Below, in pieces: positions 1-8,172 of a DNA stretch of 64,000 bases. Position numbers and translations under genes: made by a program. Positions within the stretch are counted from its first letter, which is position 1. Each line of letters opens with the position of its first letter. The stretch is from the NCBI RefSeq assembly GCF_039871875.1, contig NZ_JBDPMD010000035.1, positions 1 through 64,000 on the forward strand, read 5' to 3'. Under the pieces are notes generated by a model, which was not told the DNA's origin, did not search any database, and worked only from the letters and a program-made list of their open reading frames with translations. Origin of the DNA: Sphaerisporangium sp039871875. Lineage in GTDB: Bacteria; Actinomycetota; Actinomycetes; Streptosporangiales; Streptosporangiaceae.

Positions 1-58
1 CCCCCCGCCCTCACCCACGCACCCCACAGATTCCTGCCCGCCCTCCCTTCCTCTCCCC

Positions 59-452
59 CGCCTTCCCTGGCGGACGACGGGGCCCTCGCCTCACCTACCC
101 CGCGCACTCCCGCCGTCCCTTCCCCGCACTTGGCCTGGCGGAGGGCGGGACCCTCGCCCTCACCCACGCACCCCACAGGTTGCCTGCCCGCCCTTCCCCC
201 TTCCCCCCGCCTTCCCTGGCGGACGACGGGGCCCTCGCCTCACCTACCCCGCGCACTCCCTCCCTTCCCCGCGCTTCCCCCAGGCGCGCGGTGGGGCCCT
301 CGCTTCATCCATCCCCCCCACCAGACTCCCGCCCTCCACCGCCCCTTCCTCGCGCTTCCCGTGGTGGACGACGGGGCCCTCGCCCTCATCCGCCGACCCA
401 CAGACTCCCGCTGCCCGCCGTCCTTCCCCGGCGGTCGGCGGGGCCCTCACCC
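59..452. repeat. Compound tandem repeat, pyrimidine-rich
   Basis: Imperfect repeats share a core close to GGCGGACGACGGGGCCCTCGCC. The GGGCCCTC-like core recurs near 80, 147, 228, 293, 373 and 440. Spacing alternates about 67 and 80 bases, so the real unit is a pair of about 147 bp made of two diverged half-units. Between cores the plus strand is C/T-rich and contains CACAGACTCC-type words. Several frames stay open through it, but their translations are low-complexity Pro/Arg/Ser and are treated as artefacts. The array may begin before the window, since the first bases already resemble the unit. Confidence 0.8.
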
Positions 453-893
453 TCGCTCTCACCCACCTACAGACTCCTGCCGGCGTCTCCCTCCGTCGTG
501 CTTATTTGCGGCCGGCGGTGGGAGGTGGTGGAGATGCGGGGGCCGTTTCCGTGGGCGCCACGGAGGTCGCATGGGGGGCGGCGTAGGTGCGCGTTTAGTG
601 GGTCGAGGTTTTGGCGGCGTGGGGTGGGTTGCTGGGCGGCATCGCTTCGGGGGCGTTCGAAGTGTCGGCTGGAGGCGCGTGTCGGGGCTGTGCGGTTGAT
701 GGGGCGGCTTGACGTGATGTTTGAGACTTTGGCGGGAGAAACATTGAGATTTGGCGGTATGGGCTACGTCAAGTCTCAAACGTGGTGTCAATGAAAGAAT
801 TGAGGTAGGCGCCGGGGTTGTCGGCGGTGTTCCTCCACCATGAGAAAGGGTCGCTATGACGTACTCTCCGGTACGGTTCTTCTGGGTGGCGCG
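453..893. promoter_or_regulatory. Gene-free region with TTGAGACTT repeats before the UvrA-type gene
   Basis: No convincing gene lies here. Close to the downstream gene there is a perfect 11-bp inverted repeat, GTTTGAGACTT at 719-729 and AAGTCTCAAAC at 771-781. A direct near-repeat TTGAGA(C)TTTGGCGG occurs at 721 and 745, 24 bases apart. CTTGACGT (709-716) also pairs with ACGTCAAG (766-773). Such an array suggests a regulator-binding region controlling the UvrA-type gene. No clear -35/-10 pair could be fixed. Confidence 0.5.
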
Positions 894-3173
894 ATGACGG
901 GCGCGGGTCATGCGGCGGACAGTCATGATGTGATTCAGGTTCGGGGGGCTCGGGAGAACAACCTCACGGGTGTCTCGCTCGATATACCTAAGCGGCGTCT
1001 CACGGTGTTCACCGGGCTTTCCGGGTCCGGTAAGAGTTCGCTGGTGTTCGGCACCATCGCCGCTGAGTCGCAGCGGCTGATCAACGAGACTTACACGGCG
1101 TTCGTGCAGTCGTTCATGCCGAGTCTTGGGCGGCCGGATGTCGATGCGCTGCACAATCTCAGTGCGGCGATCATGGTGGACCAGGAGCGGATGGGGGCCA
1201 ACTCCCGTTCCACGGTGGGGACGGCGACCGATGCCTACACCATGTTGCGGATCATCTACAGCCGGCTCGGTACGCCGCACATCGGTACGTCCTCCGCGTT
1301 CAGTTTCAATACCGCGGAGGGGATGTGCCCGGCCTGTGAGGGGCTCGGGGAGGTGTCCGACATCGACGTGTACCAACTGGTGGACGTCGATCGGTCGCTC
1401 AACGACGGTGCGGTGACCGTGCCGGGGTTCGACGTCGGGGGGTGGTACTGGCAGATTCTGGCTTCTTCGGGGTTCTTCGATCCGGCGGCCAGGCTGCGGG
1501 ACCTGTCGCCGGCCGAGTGGGACGCACTGATGTTCAAGGCGGCCACCCCGGTCAAGGTGGGTGGGTCGACCATGACCTATGAGGGGCTCGCGGTGAAGGT
1601 GCGGCGGCTGTTCCTCAATAAGGATCGTGAGTCGATGCGGCCGCAGATGCGGGCGTTCGTGGACCGGGCGGTGGCGTTCGCGACCTGCCCGGAGTGCAAG
1701 GGGGCCCGGCTCAATCCGGCGGCGTTGTCGTCGACCATCCAGGGGCGCAACATCGCCGAGTGCTCGGCCATGCAGATCAACGAGCTGGCACGGTTCGTGG
1801 CCGAGCTGGACGAGCCGTCGGTGGCGCCGATGCTCGCCGGGCTGCGTGGCACGCTGGACAACCTGGTGGAGATCGGGCTCGGCTACCTCAGCCTGGACCG
1901 TCCCTCCCTCACGCTGTCCGGCGGGGAGTCGCAGCGCGTGAAGATGGTGCGCCATCTCGGCTCCAGTCTCACCGACGTCACCTATGTCTTCGACGAGCCG
2001 ACGGCCGGGCTGCACCCGCACGACATCCAGCGCATGAACACCCTGCTGCGGCTGCTGCGGGACAAGGGGAACACGGTGCTCGTCGTGGAGCACAAACCCG
2101 AGGTGATCGCCATCGCCGATCACGTGGTGGACCTCGGCCCGGGCGCGGGCCCGGCCGGCGGGCGCATCTGTTTCACCGGGACCGTCGAGGAGTTGCGGCG
2201 TTCGGACACCCTGACCGGGCGTTACCTGGACCACAAGGTGACGCTGCGCGAGAAGCCGCGCGCGGCCACCGGGACGTTGCCCATCACCGGCGCCACCCTG
2301 CACAACCTCAAGGACGTCAGCGTGGACATCCCCCTCGGGGTGCTGACCGTGGTCACCGGGGTCGCCGGGTCGGGGAAGAGCTCGCTGATCCACGGCTACC
2401 TGCCGCGGTTCGACGGCGTCGTGGTGGCCGACCAGTCCCCCATCCGCGGCTCGCGGCGCAGCAACCCGGCCACGTACACCGGCCTGCTCGACCCGATCCG
2501 CACGGCGTTCGCCAAGGCCAACGGCGTCAAGGCGTCCCTGTTCAGCGCCAACTCCGAGGGCGCCTGCCCCGCCTGCAAGGGTCTTGGCCTGGTCTACACC
2601 GACCTGGCGATGATGGCCGGGGTCGCGTCGGTGTGCGAGCAGTGCGAGGGCAGGCGCTTCACCCCCGAGGTGCTCACCCACACGCTGAACGGCAAGAACA
2701 TCAGCGAGGTCCTGCTGATGTCCATCGCCGAGGCCCGCGACTTCTTCACCTCCGGCCCCGCCCGGACCATCCTCAACCGCCTCGCGGACGTGGGCCTCGG
2801 CTACCTCAGCCTCGGCCAGCCCCTCACCACCCTGTCCGGCGGCGAACGGCAGCGCCTCAAGCTGGCCATCCACATGGCTGAGAAGTCCGCCATCTATGTC
2901 CTGGACGAGCCGACCACGGGGTTGCACCTGGCCGACGTGGACCGTCTGCTGGCCCTGCTCGACCGCCTGGTCGACACCGGCAACACGGTCATCGTCATCG
3001 AGCACCACCAGGCCGTCATGGCCCACGCCGACTGGATCATCGACCTCGGCCCGGGTGCCGGCCACGACGGCGGCCGCGTGGTCTTCACCGGCCCCCCGGC
3101 CGATCTGATCGCCGCCGGCGACACCCTGACGGCCCGGCATCTCCGGGAGTACCTCTCCCCAATCCCCCAATAA
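894..3173 (+). CDS. UvrA-type ABC ATPase, short paralogue
   Basis: A 759-residue UvrA-family protein with two complete ABC ATPase halves. It is clearly shorter than housekeeping UvrA (about 950 residues). Half one has Walker A GLSGSGKSS near residue 41, Cys pairs CPACEG and CPECKG, signature LSGGESQR and Walker B FDEPTAGLHP. Half two has GVAGSGKSS near residue 488, CPACKG and CEQCEG, LSGGERQR and LDEPTTGLHL. Family knowledge: UvrA binds damaged DNA; short actinomycete paralogues are often linked to resistance against DNA-binding antibiotics. No uvrB or uvrC is nearby, so repair versus resistance is open. ATG 894 is preferred because it matches the usual N-terminus of the family; ATG 840 would add 18 residues. 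Confidence 0.88.
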   Translation: MTGAGHAADSHDVIQVRGARENNLTGVSLDIPKRRLTVFTGLSGSGKSSLVFGTIAAESQRLINETYTAFVQSFMPSLGRPDVDALHNLSAAIMVDQERMGANSRSTVGTATDAYTMLRIIYSRLGTPHIGTSSAFSFNTAEGMCPACEGLGEVSDIDVYQLVDVDRSLNDGAVTVPGFDVGGWYWQILASSGFFDPAARLRDLSPAEWDALMFKAATPVKVGGSTMTYEGLAVKVRRLFLNKDRESMRPQMRAFVDRAVAFATCPECKGARLNPAALSSTIQGRNIAECSAMQINELARFVAELDEPSVAPMLAGLRGTLDNLVEIGLGYLSLDRPSLTLSGGESQRVKMVRHLGSSLTDVTYVFDEPTAGLHPHDIQRMNTLLRLLRDKGNTVLVVEHKPEVIAIADHVVDLGPGAGPAGGRICFTGTVEELRRSDTLTGRYLDHKVTLREKPRAATGTLPITGATLHNLKDVSVDIPLGVLTVVTGVAGSGKSSLIHGYLPRFDGVVVADQSPIRGSRRSNPATYTGLLDPIRTAFAKANGVKASLFSANSEGACPACKGLGLVYTDLAMMAGVASVCEQCEGRRFTPEVLTHTLNGKNISEVLLMSIAEARDFFTSGPARTILNRLADVGLGYLSLGQPLTTLSGGERQRLKLAIHMAEKSAIYVLDEPTTGLHLADVDRLLALLDRLVDTGNTVIVIEHHQAVMAHADWIIDLGPGAGHDGGRVVFTGPPADLIAAGDTLTARHLREYLSPIPQ

Positions 3174-3224
3174 CCCACTTAACGCCATATAGGTGATGAT
3201 TGTCCCCCTCTGGGGTACTTACTC

Positions 3225-3264
3225 CCGATGATGCGGCTAATACAGCTATTAGCCGCATCATCGG
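3225..3264. terminator. Perfect 18-bp hairpin between convergent genes
   Basis: CCGATGATGCGGCTAATA (3225-3242) is followed by the loop CAGC and the exact reverse complement (3247-3264). It lies 51 bases after the UvrA-type stop and two bases from the stop of a broken reverse-strand gene. There is no T-run on either side. A bidirectional terminator is likely, but a perfect palindrome this long could also be a protein-binding site. Confidence 0.7.
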
Positions 3265-3266
3265 CT

Positions 3267-3564
3267 TCACAGTCCCAGCGCGGGCGCCGAGCCGCGGCCG
3301 CTGACGACCGTGGTGAACACCAACCGGCAGGCGTCGTCGTCGGGCTGCAGTTCGAGGCGGAGGATCCCCTCGTCCCACGTGTGCTGCGTTCAACAGCCGC
3401 GGCAGGTCGGCCCGCGTGGACCGGCCGAGGCCCACGCCCGTGTGATCGTGCTCTGCCTTCGGCACGGACACGATCGCGGCGCCCTCCTCGGGGACGAACC
3501 GGAGGCCGCCCTCGACGCCACGGCGGGAACGGCCGATCATGAGGACGGCGGAAGGTAGGGGCAC
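3267..3564 (-). pseudogene. Broken SRPBCC (AHSA1-like) protein gene
   Basis: The reverse strand encodes pieces of an SRPBCC/AHSA1-like protein in two frames. One piece has GGLRFVPEEGAAIVSV and ends ADLPRLLNA. The other starts about TWDEGILRLELQPDDDACRL, continues VFTTVVSGRG and stops at 3267. In intact relatives, the strand pattern W-x-D-x-L-R-x-E-L-x-P-x-x-x-G-C-x-L-x-F-T follows directly, so a frameshift near 3380 is inferred. The C-terminal helix expected after the last strand is missing, and the N-terminus also looks incomplete. This is a decaying remnant, not a working gene. Confidence 0.6.
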
Positions 3565-3642
3565 GGTTACCGCGAGAGGGGTCGGAGCGGGGAAGATGGG
3601 CGCTCAGCAGTGCAGAGCCCTCCGGAACGAACGTGAGGATTG

Positions 3643-6600
3643 ATGTCCGTATATATCCGGTTTCCCGCGATCTTCGGGCAGGTAGTGGTGTTCACCGCCG
3701 AGGACGACCTGTGGATGGTGTCCGACGAGGGCGGGCGGGCGTTCCGGCTGACCGCCGGGCTCGCCGAGGCCACCTACCCCCGGTTCTCACCGGACGGCGG
3801 GCTGCTCGCGTTCGTCGGCCGCGAGGAGGGACCGGAGGAGGTCTACGTCATGCCCGCCGACGGCGGATCGGCCCGGCGGCTCACCTACGACGGAGCGCTG
3901 TGCACGGTGACGGCGTGGTCGCCGGACGGGGCGGTGATCTACGCCAGCGACGCCCGCCAGCCCTTCAACCGGCGCAAATGGCTGCACCGCGTGGACCCCG
4001 CCGGGCACTCGGAACCGCTGCCGCACGGACCGGCCAACACCATCACCTACGGGCACGGCGGCGCCGTGGTGCTCGGACGCAACACCGCCGACCCGGCCCG
4101 CTGGAAGCGTTACCGTGGCGGCACCGTCGGCGACCTCTGGATCGACAGGGAGGGCGACGGCCGCTTCGCCCGCCTCATCGCCCTGGCCGGCAACCTCGCC
4201 TCCCCGTGCTGGGCGGGGGAACGGATCTACTTCCTGTCCGACCACGAGGGCATCGGGAACGTCTACTCCTGCACCCCCGCCGGCACGGACCTGCGGCGCC
4301 ACACCGACCACGGCGACTACTACGCCCGCAACCTGTCCAGCGACGGCACGCGCCTGGTGTACCACGCGGCGGGCGACCTGTACCTGCTCGACCCCGCCGA
4401 GGGTGAGTCCCGCCGCCTGGACGTGCGCCTCGGCAGCTCCCGCACCCAGCGCAACCGCCGCTTCGCCTCCGCGGCCCGCTACCTCGACAGCGCCCGGCTC
4501 GCCCCCGACGGCAGCGGCCTCGCCGTCACCACGCGCGGCAAGGCCTACTCGTTCGGCAACTGGGAGGGCCCGGTCCGCCAGCACGGCGAGCCCGACGGCG
4601 TCCGCTACCGCCTGCTGAGCTGGCTCCCCGGCCACGAACGCCTCGTGGCCGCCGCGAGCGACGAGGGCGAACGCGAGGTCCTCGTCGTGCTCACCGCGGA
4701 CGGCAGCGCCGAGCCGATCCGCCTGACCGGCCTCGACACCGGCCGCGCCATCCACCTGGAGGTGTCCCCCGACACCGGCACCGACCGCATCGCGGTGACC
4801 AACCACCGCAACGAGCTGCTCGTCATCGACCTGCCCTCGGCCCCCGGCGAGGAAGCCGTCCTCACCGTCGCCGACCGTGCCCCTTACGCCCGGATCACCG
4901 ACCCCACCTGGTCCCCGGAGGGCGACTGGCTCGCCTACTCCTGCCCCGAGACGGCCCACAGCACGGTGATCAAGCTTTACCGGACCGCGACCGGGCAGAC
5001 CCACCGCGTCACCCGCCCCGTGCTGCGCGACGGCATGCCCGCCTTCGACCCCGAGGGCCGCTACCTGTACTTCATCGGCGAACGGGTCTTCAACCCCGTG
5101 TACGACTCCCTGCAGTTCGACCTCGGCTTCCCCCTCGGCACCCGCCCCTACGCCGTGACGCTGCGCGAGGACGTCGGCTCGCCGTTCGTCCTCGAACCCC
5201 GTCCCCTGTCGGGCGACGACACCGCGAAGAAGGGCACCGACCGTACGAGCGCCCCCGCGGGCGACGAGGACAGCGACCCCGCGGAGGCCGCCACCGGCAC
5301 TGCCGAGGACACCGAGGACGACGAGTCCGGCGACGAGGAGGGCCTGCGCATCGACCTGGACGGCATCGAGCGCCGCGTCATCGCCTTCCCCGTCCCCGAG
5401 GGCCGGTACCACCGCGTCGCCGGCCTGAAGGACAAGGTGCTGTTCATCGTGTATCCCGTCTCCGGCAGCCGCGGCGACGAGTACGCCGACCCGGTCTCCG
5501 GCACCTTGCAGGCTTACGACCTGCGCAAGCAGAAACTCGACACCATCGCGGGCGACGTGTCCGACTTCCGTCTCGGCCAGGACGGCAGCACCCTGCTCTA
5601 CCGCTCCGGCCGCCGCCTGCGCGTCGTCAAGGCCGGCGAGAGCCCGTCCGACGACGACGCCACCACCCGGGCCGCCGGCTGGATCGACCTGCACCGCGTC
5701 AAGGTGTCGGTGCTCCCGGACGCCGAGTGGCGGCAGATGTTCCGCGAGGCGTGGCGCCTGCAGCGCGAGCACTTCTGGGTGGAGGACATGGCGGGCATCG
5801 ACTGGGACGGCGTGTACCGCCGCTACCTGCCGCTCGTCGACAAGATCGCCACCCGTGGCGAGTTCTCCGACCTGCTGTGGGAGCTGCACGGCGAGCTCGG
5901 CACGTCCCACGCCTACGAGGGCGGCGGGGAGTACCGCGAGAGCCCCCACTACTGGCAGGGCCTGCTCGGCGCCGACTGGGAGTACCGCGACGGCGCGCAC
6001 GTCATCACCCGCGTCGTCCAGGGCGACCCGTGGGACCCCGAGGCCACCTCGCCCCTCAACCGCCCGGGACTGGACGTACGGCCCGGCGACGTGATCGTCG
6101 CGGTCAACGGCCGGCCGGTCACCACTCCCGCGGGCCCGGCGCCGCTGCTGGTCAACCAGGCCGACCAGGAGGTGGAACTGACCGTCCGGCGCGGCGACGG
6201 CCCGCCCCGCACCGTCACGGTCAAGGCCATGTCCGACGAGCAGCCCGCCCGCTACCGCGACTGGGTGGAGGCCAACCGTGCCCGCGTCCACGAACGCACC
6301 GACGGCCGCGTCGGCTACCTGCACATCCCCGACATGGGCCCCCTCGGCTACGCCGAGTTCCACCGCGGCTTCCTCGCCGAGCACGACCGCGAGGGCCTGG
6401 TGGTGGACGTCCGCTTCAACGGCGGCGGCCACGTCTCCGGCCTGCTGCTGCAGAAACTGGCCCGCCGGCGGCTCGGCTACGACTTCCCGCGCTGGGGCCT
6501 GCCCGAGCCCTACCCCGCCGAGTCGCCCCGCGGCCCGATGGTGGCCATCACCAACGAGCTGGCCGGCTCGGACGGCGACATCTTCAGCCACACGTTCAAA

Positions 6601-6930
6601 CTGCTGCGCCTCGGCCCGCTGGTCGGCAAACGCACCTGGGGCGGCGTCATCGGCATCTGGCCCCGCCACCAGCTCGCCGACGGCACCGTCACCACCCAGC
6701 CGGAGTTCTCCTTCGCCTTCGACGACGTCGGCTGGCGGGTGGAGAACTACGGCACCGACCCCGACGTCGAGGTGGACATCACCCCGCAGGAGTACGCCCG
6801 CGGGGTCGACTCCCAGCTGGAGCGGGCCATCGACCTCGCCCTGGAGGCCCTGACCGAACATCCCCCGCACACGCCCAACCCGGCCGACCGGCCCCGTCTC
6901 ACCGTGCCGCCGCTGCCGCCGCGCGGGTGA
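3643..6930 (+). CDS. Tricorn-type protease homologue (S41 family)
   Basis: A 1095-residue cytosolic protease with the tricorn layout: N-terminal beta-propeller repeats (motifs FSPDG, WSPDG, SSDG), a second propeller, a helical core near residues 690-760, a PDZ domain with GLDVRPGDVIVAVNGRPV, and a C-terminal S41 peptidase domain. The nucleophile Ser is in ELAGSDGDIF and the catalytic His is in LGTSHAYEGGG. Known role in the family: degrading peptides released by larger proteases. A highly acidic Asp/Glu-rich insert (about residues 528-568) separates the two propellers. ATG 3643 sits a few bases after GTGAGG; a TTG at 3640 is adjacent. No signal peptide is seen. Confidence 0.93.
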   Translation: MSVYIRFPAIFGQVVVFTAEDDLWMVSDEGGRAFRLTAGLAEATYPRFSPDGGLLAFVGREEGPEEVYVMPADGGSARRLTYDGALCTVTAWSPDGAVIYASDARQPFNRRKWLHRVDPAGHSEPLPHGPANTITYGHGGAVVLGRNTADPARWKRYRGGTVGDLWIDREGDGRFARLIALAGNLASPCWAGERIYFLSDHEGIGNVYSCTPAGTDLRRHTDHGDYYARNLSSDGTRLVYHAAGDLYLLDPAEGESRRLDVRLGSSRTQRNRRFASAARYLDSARLAPDGSGLAVTTRGKAYSFGNWEGPVRQHGEPDGVRYRLLSWLPGHERLVAAASDEGEREVLVVLTADGSAEPIRLTGLDTGRAIHLEVSPDTGTDRIAVTNHRNELLVIDLPSAPGEEAVLTVADRAPYARITDPTWSPEGDWLAYSCPETAHSTVIKLYRTATGQTHRVTRPVLRDGMPAFDPEGRYLYFIGERVFNPVYDSLQFDLGFPLGTRPYAVTLREDVGSPFVLEPRPLSGDDTAKKGTDRTSAPAGDEDSDPAEAATGTAEDTEDDESGDEEGLRIDLDGIERRVIAFPVPEGRYHRVAGLKDKVLFIVYPVSGSRGDEYADPVSGTLQAYDLRKQKLDTIAGDVSDFRLGQDGSTLLYRSGRRLRVVKAGESPSDDDATTRAAGWIDLHRVKVSVLPDAEWRQMFREAWRLQREHFWVEDMAGIDWDGVYRRYLPLVDKIATRGEFSDLLWELHGELGTSHAYEGGGEYRESPHYWQGLLGADWEYRDGAHVITRVVQGDPWDPEATSPLNRPGLDVRPGDVIVAVNGRPVTTPAGPAPLLVNQADQEVELTVRRGDGPPRTVTVKAMSDEQPARYRDWVEANRARVHERTDGRVGYLHIPDMGPLGYAEFHRGFLAEHDREGLVVDVRFNGGGHVSGLLLQKLARRRLGYDFPRWGLPEPYPAESPRGPMVAITNELAGSDGDIFSHTFKLLRLGPLVGKRTWGGVIGIWPRHQLADGTVTTQPEFSFAFDDVGWRVENYGTDPDVEVDITPQEYARGVDSQLERAIDLALEALTEHPPHTPNPADRPRLTVPPLPPRG

Positions 6931-6933
6931 CCG

Positions 6934-7920
6934 TCACCGGATGGCGGGCTGCTGGGCGACGGCGTCCTCGGCCGGCAGGGACGGCTCCGGGGTCACGGGC
7001 GGCGGAGGCGGTGTCACCGGGTCCTCCGCCGGAGGCGTCCGCTGGTCGGGGGCGTCCGGCTCGGGCTTCGGCTGCGCCAGCGGCTGGTCGCGGGCCAGCG
7101 GTGCGCGGTCGAAGGGGAAACTCGTCTTGAACGTCGCCTGCGACAGGGCGCGCTGGCCGTCCGCGTTGGGGTGGAAGAAGTCCCACTTGCTCACGTGGTC
7201 CAGCGTGAAGGGATAGGAGAACACCGCCCCGCCGTCGTAGCGGCACCCCGGCGTGTACGCCGCGCAGGCCTCGGCCATCGCGGCGTTGTACGCCTGCACG
7301 CGCTCGCGCACACGGTCACGGCGGGCCTGGTCCTTCTTGGCGTCGGAGCCGGCGTTGGCCAGCATCGTGGGGCAGATGCGGCCGATCGTCCAGAACGACT
7401 TGGCCAGGACGTTGTCCTTGCCGATGCGCCACAGCCGCTTGAGGTCGGGGATGCTCGCCGCGAACACCTTGACCCCCGACGGGGCGAGCACCGCGAGCGC
7501 CCGGTCGATCCGGGCGCGGTAGGTGGCCACCGGGGTCATCTTGGACTCGCTCTCCACGCACGCGTCCTGCGCGCCGATGAGCAGGGTGACGTACGCCGCC
7601 TTGGCCGCCACCGCCTTCTGCGCCTGGGCCGCCATGTCGGCGCTGGTGGACCCCGGCACCGCGAAGTTACGGTTGTGCCCCTTGATGGCGGGACCGAGCG
7701 CGAGCAGCCGCAGGTAGTGGCTGTTCACCCCCGGGTGGTCGCCCGCCGACCAGGACCGCGAGGTGCACGAGACGTACCAGCCGCAGGCGTTGAAGCCCGC
7801 GCTGATCGAGTCGCCGAGCGCCGCCATCACCGGCGGGACCGGGTCGGCCGCCAGCGCCACGGCCGTACCCGGCGTCCACGCCACCGCCGCGGCGAGCACG
7901 AACGCGATCCTTCTGACCAT
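6934..7920 (-). CDS. Secreted SGNH/GDSL hydrolase with Pro-rich tail
   Basis: The start (ATG 7920) follows GGAGG at good spacing. The N-terminus MVRRIAFVLAAAVAW... is a signal peptide ending near AVALA. SGNH block I is ALGDSISAGFNA (nucleophile Ser), block II NFAVPGS, and block V is DFFHPNADG, carrying the Asp-x-x-His pair. Block III normally reads GxND but here reads LIGAQDAC, so the oxyanion-hole Asn is replaced by Gln. The last 60 or so residues are Pro-rich (PKPEPDAPDQ, PPPPPVTPEP), a likely wall-spanning or disordered tail. Expected to be an extracellular esterase or lipase; substrate unknown. It converges with the tricorn gene, three bases apart. Confidence 0.85.
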   Translation of the reverse strand: MVRRIAFVLAAAVAWTPGTAVALAADPVPPVMAALGDSISAGFNACGWYVSCTSRSWSAGDHPGVNSHYLRLLALGPAIKGHNRNFAVPGSTSADMAAQAQKAVAAKAAYVTLLIGAQDACVESESKMTPVATYRARIDRALAVLAPSGVKVFAASIPDLKRLWRIGKDNVLAKSFWTIGRICPTMLANAGSDAKKDQARRDRVRERVQAYNAAMAEACAAYTPGCRYDGGAVFSYPFTLDHVSKWDFFHPNADGQRALSQATFKTSFPFDRAPLARDQPLAQPKPEPDAPDQRTPPAEDPVTPPPPPVTPEPSLPAEDAVAQQPAIR

Positions 7921-8172
7921 GGGCACCTCCGCCTGGGACACCATCCGATCCCGGAAGAGATCGAGGAACGAGCACCCAAGGTAGAGATCGGCGACCACCT
8001 GCTCTATTACCTCTGAGCAAGGCGTTGCTACCGTTGACCAAGTTCCTATCGCGGCTTGACATGGGAAGACGCGTGTGCAGCGTGGGACGGCGTGGCATCA
8101 CGTTCCGTGGGCAGTGCTGTGAGAGGCGCCCCCGATGTCGAACGCGTTCAGTTTCCGCATAAGGTGGGCAAG

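Noticed and set aside
130..794. Two overlapping plus-strand frames in the repeat array
   Set aside because: Low-complexity Pro/Arg translation produced by tandem repeats; no ribosome site.
459..3188. 909-codon open frame on the minus strand, antisense to the UvrA-type gene
   Set aside because: Long antisense frames arise from GC-rich third positions. Its translation is low-complexity His/Arg/Gly/Val without any family motif.
3787..6870. 1027-codon open frame antisense to the tricorn-type gene
   Set aside because: Same artefact; Gly/Ala/Val/Asp-rich with no domain.
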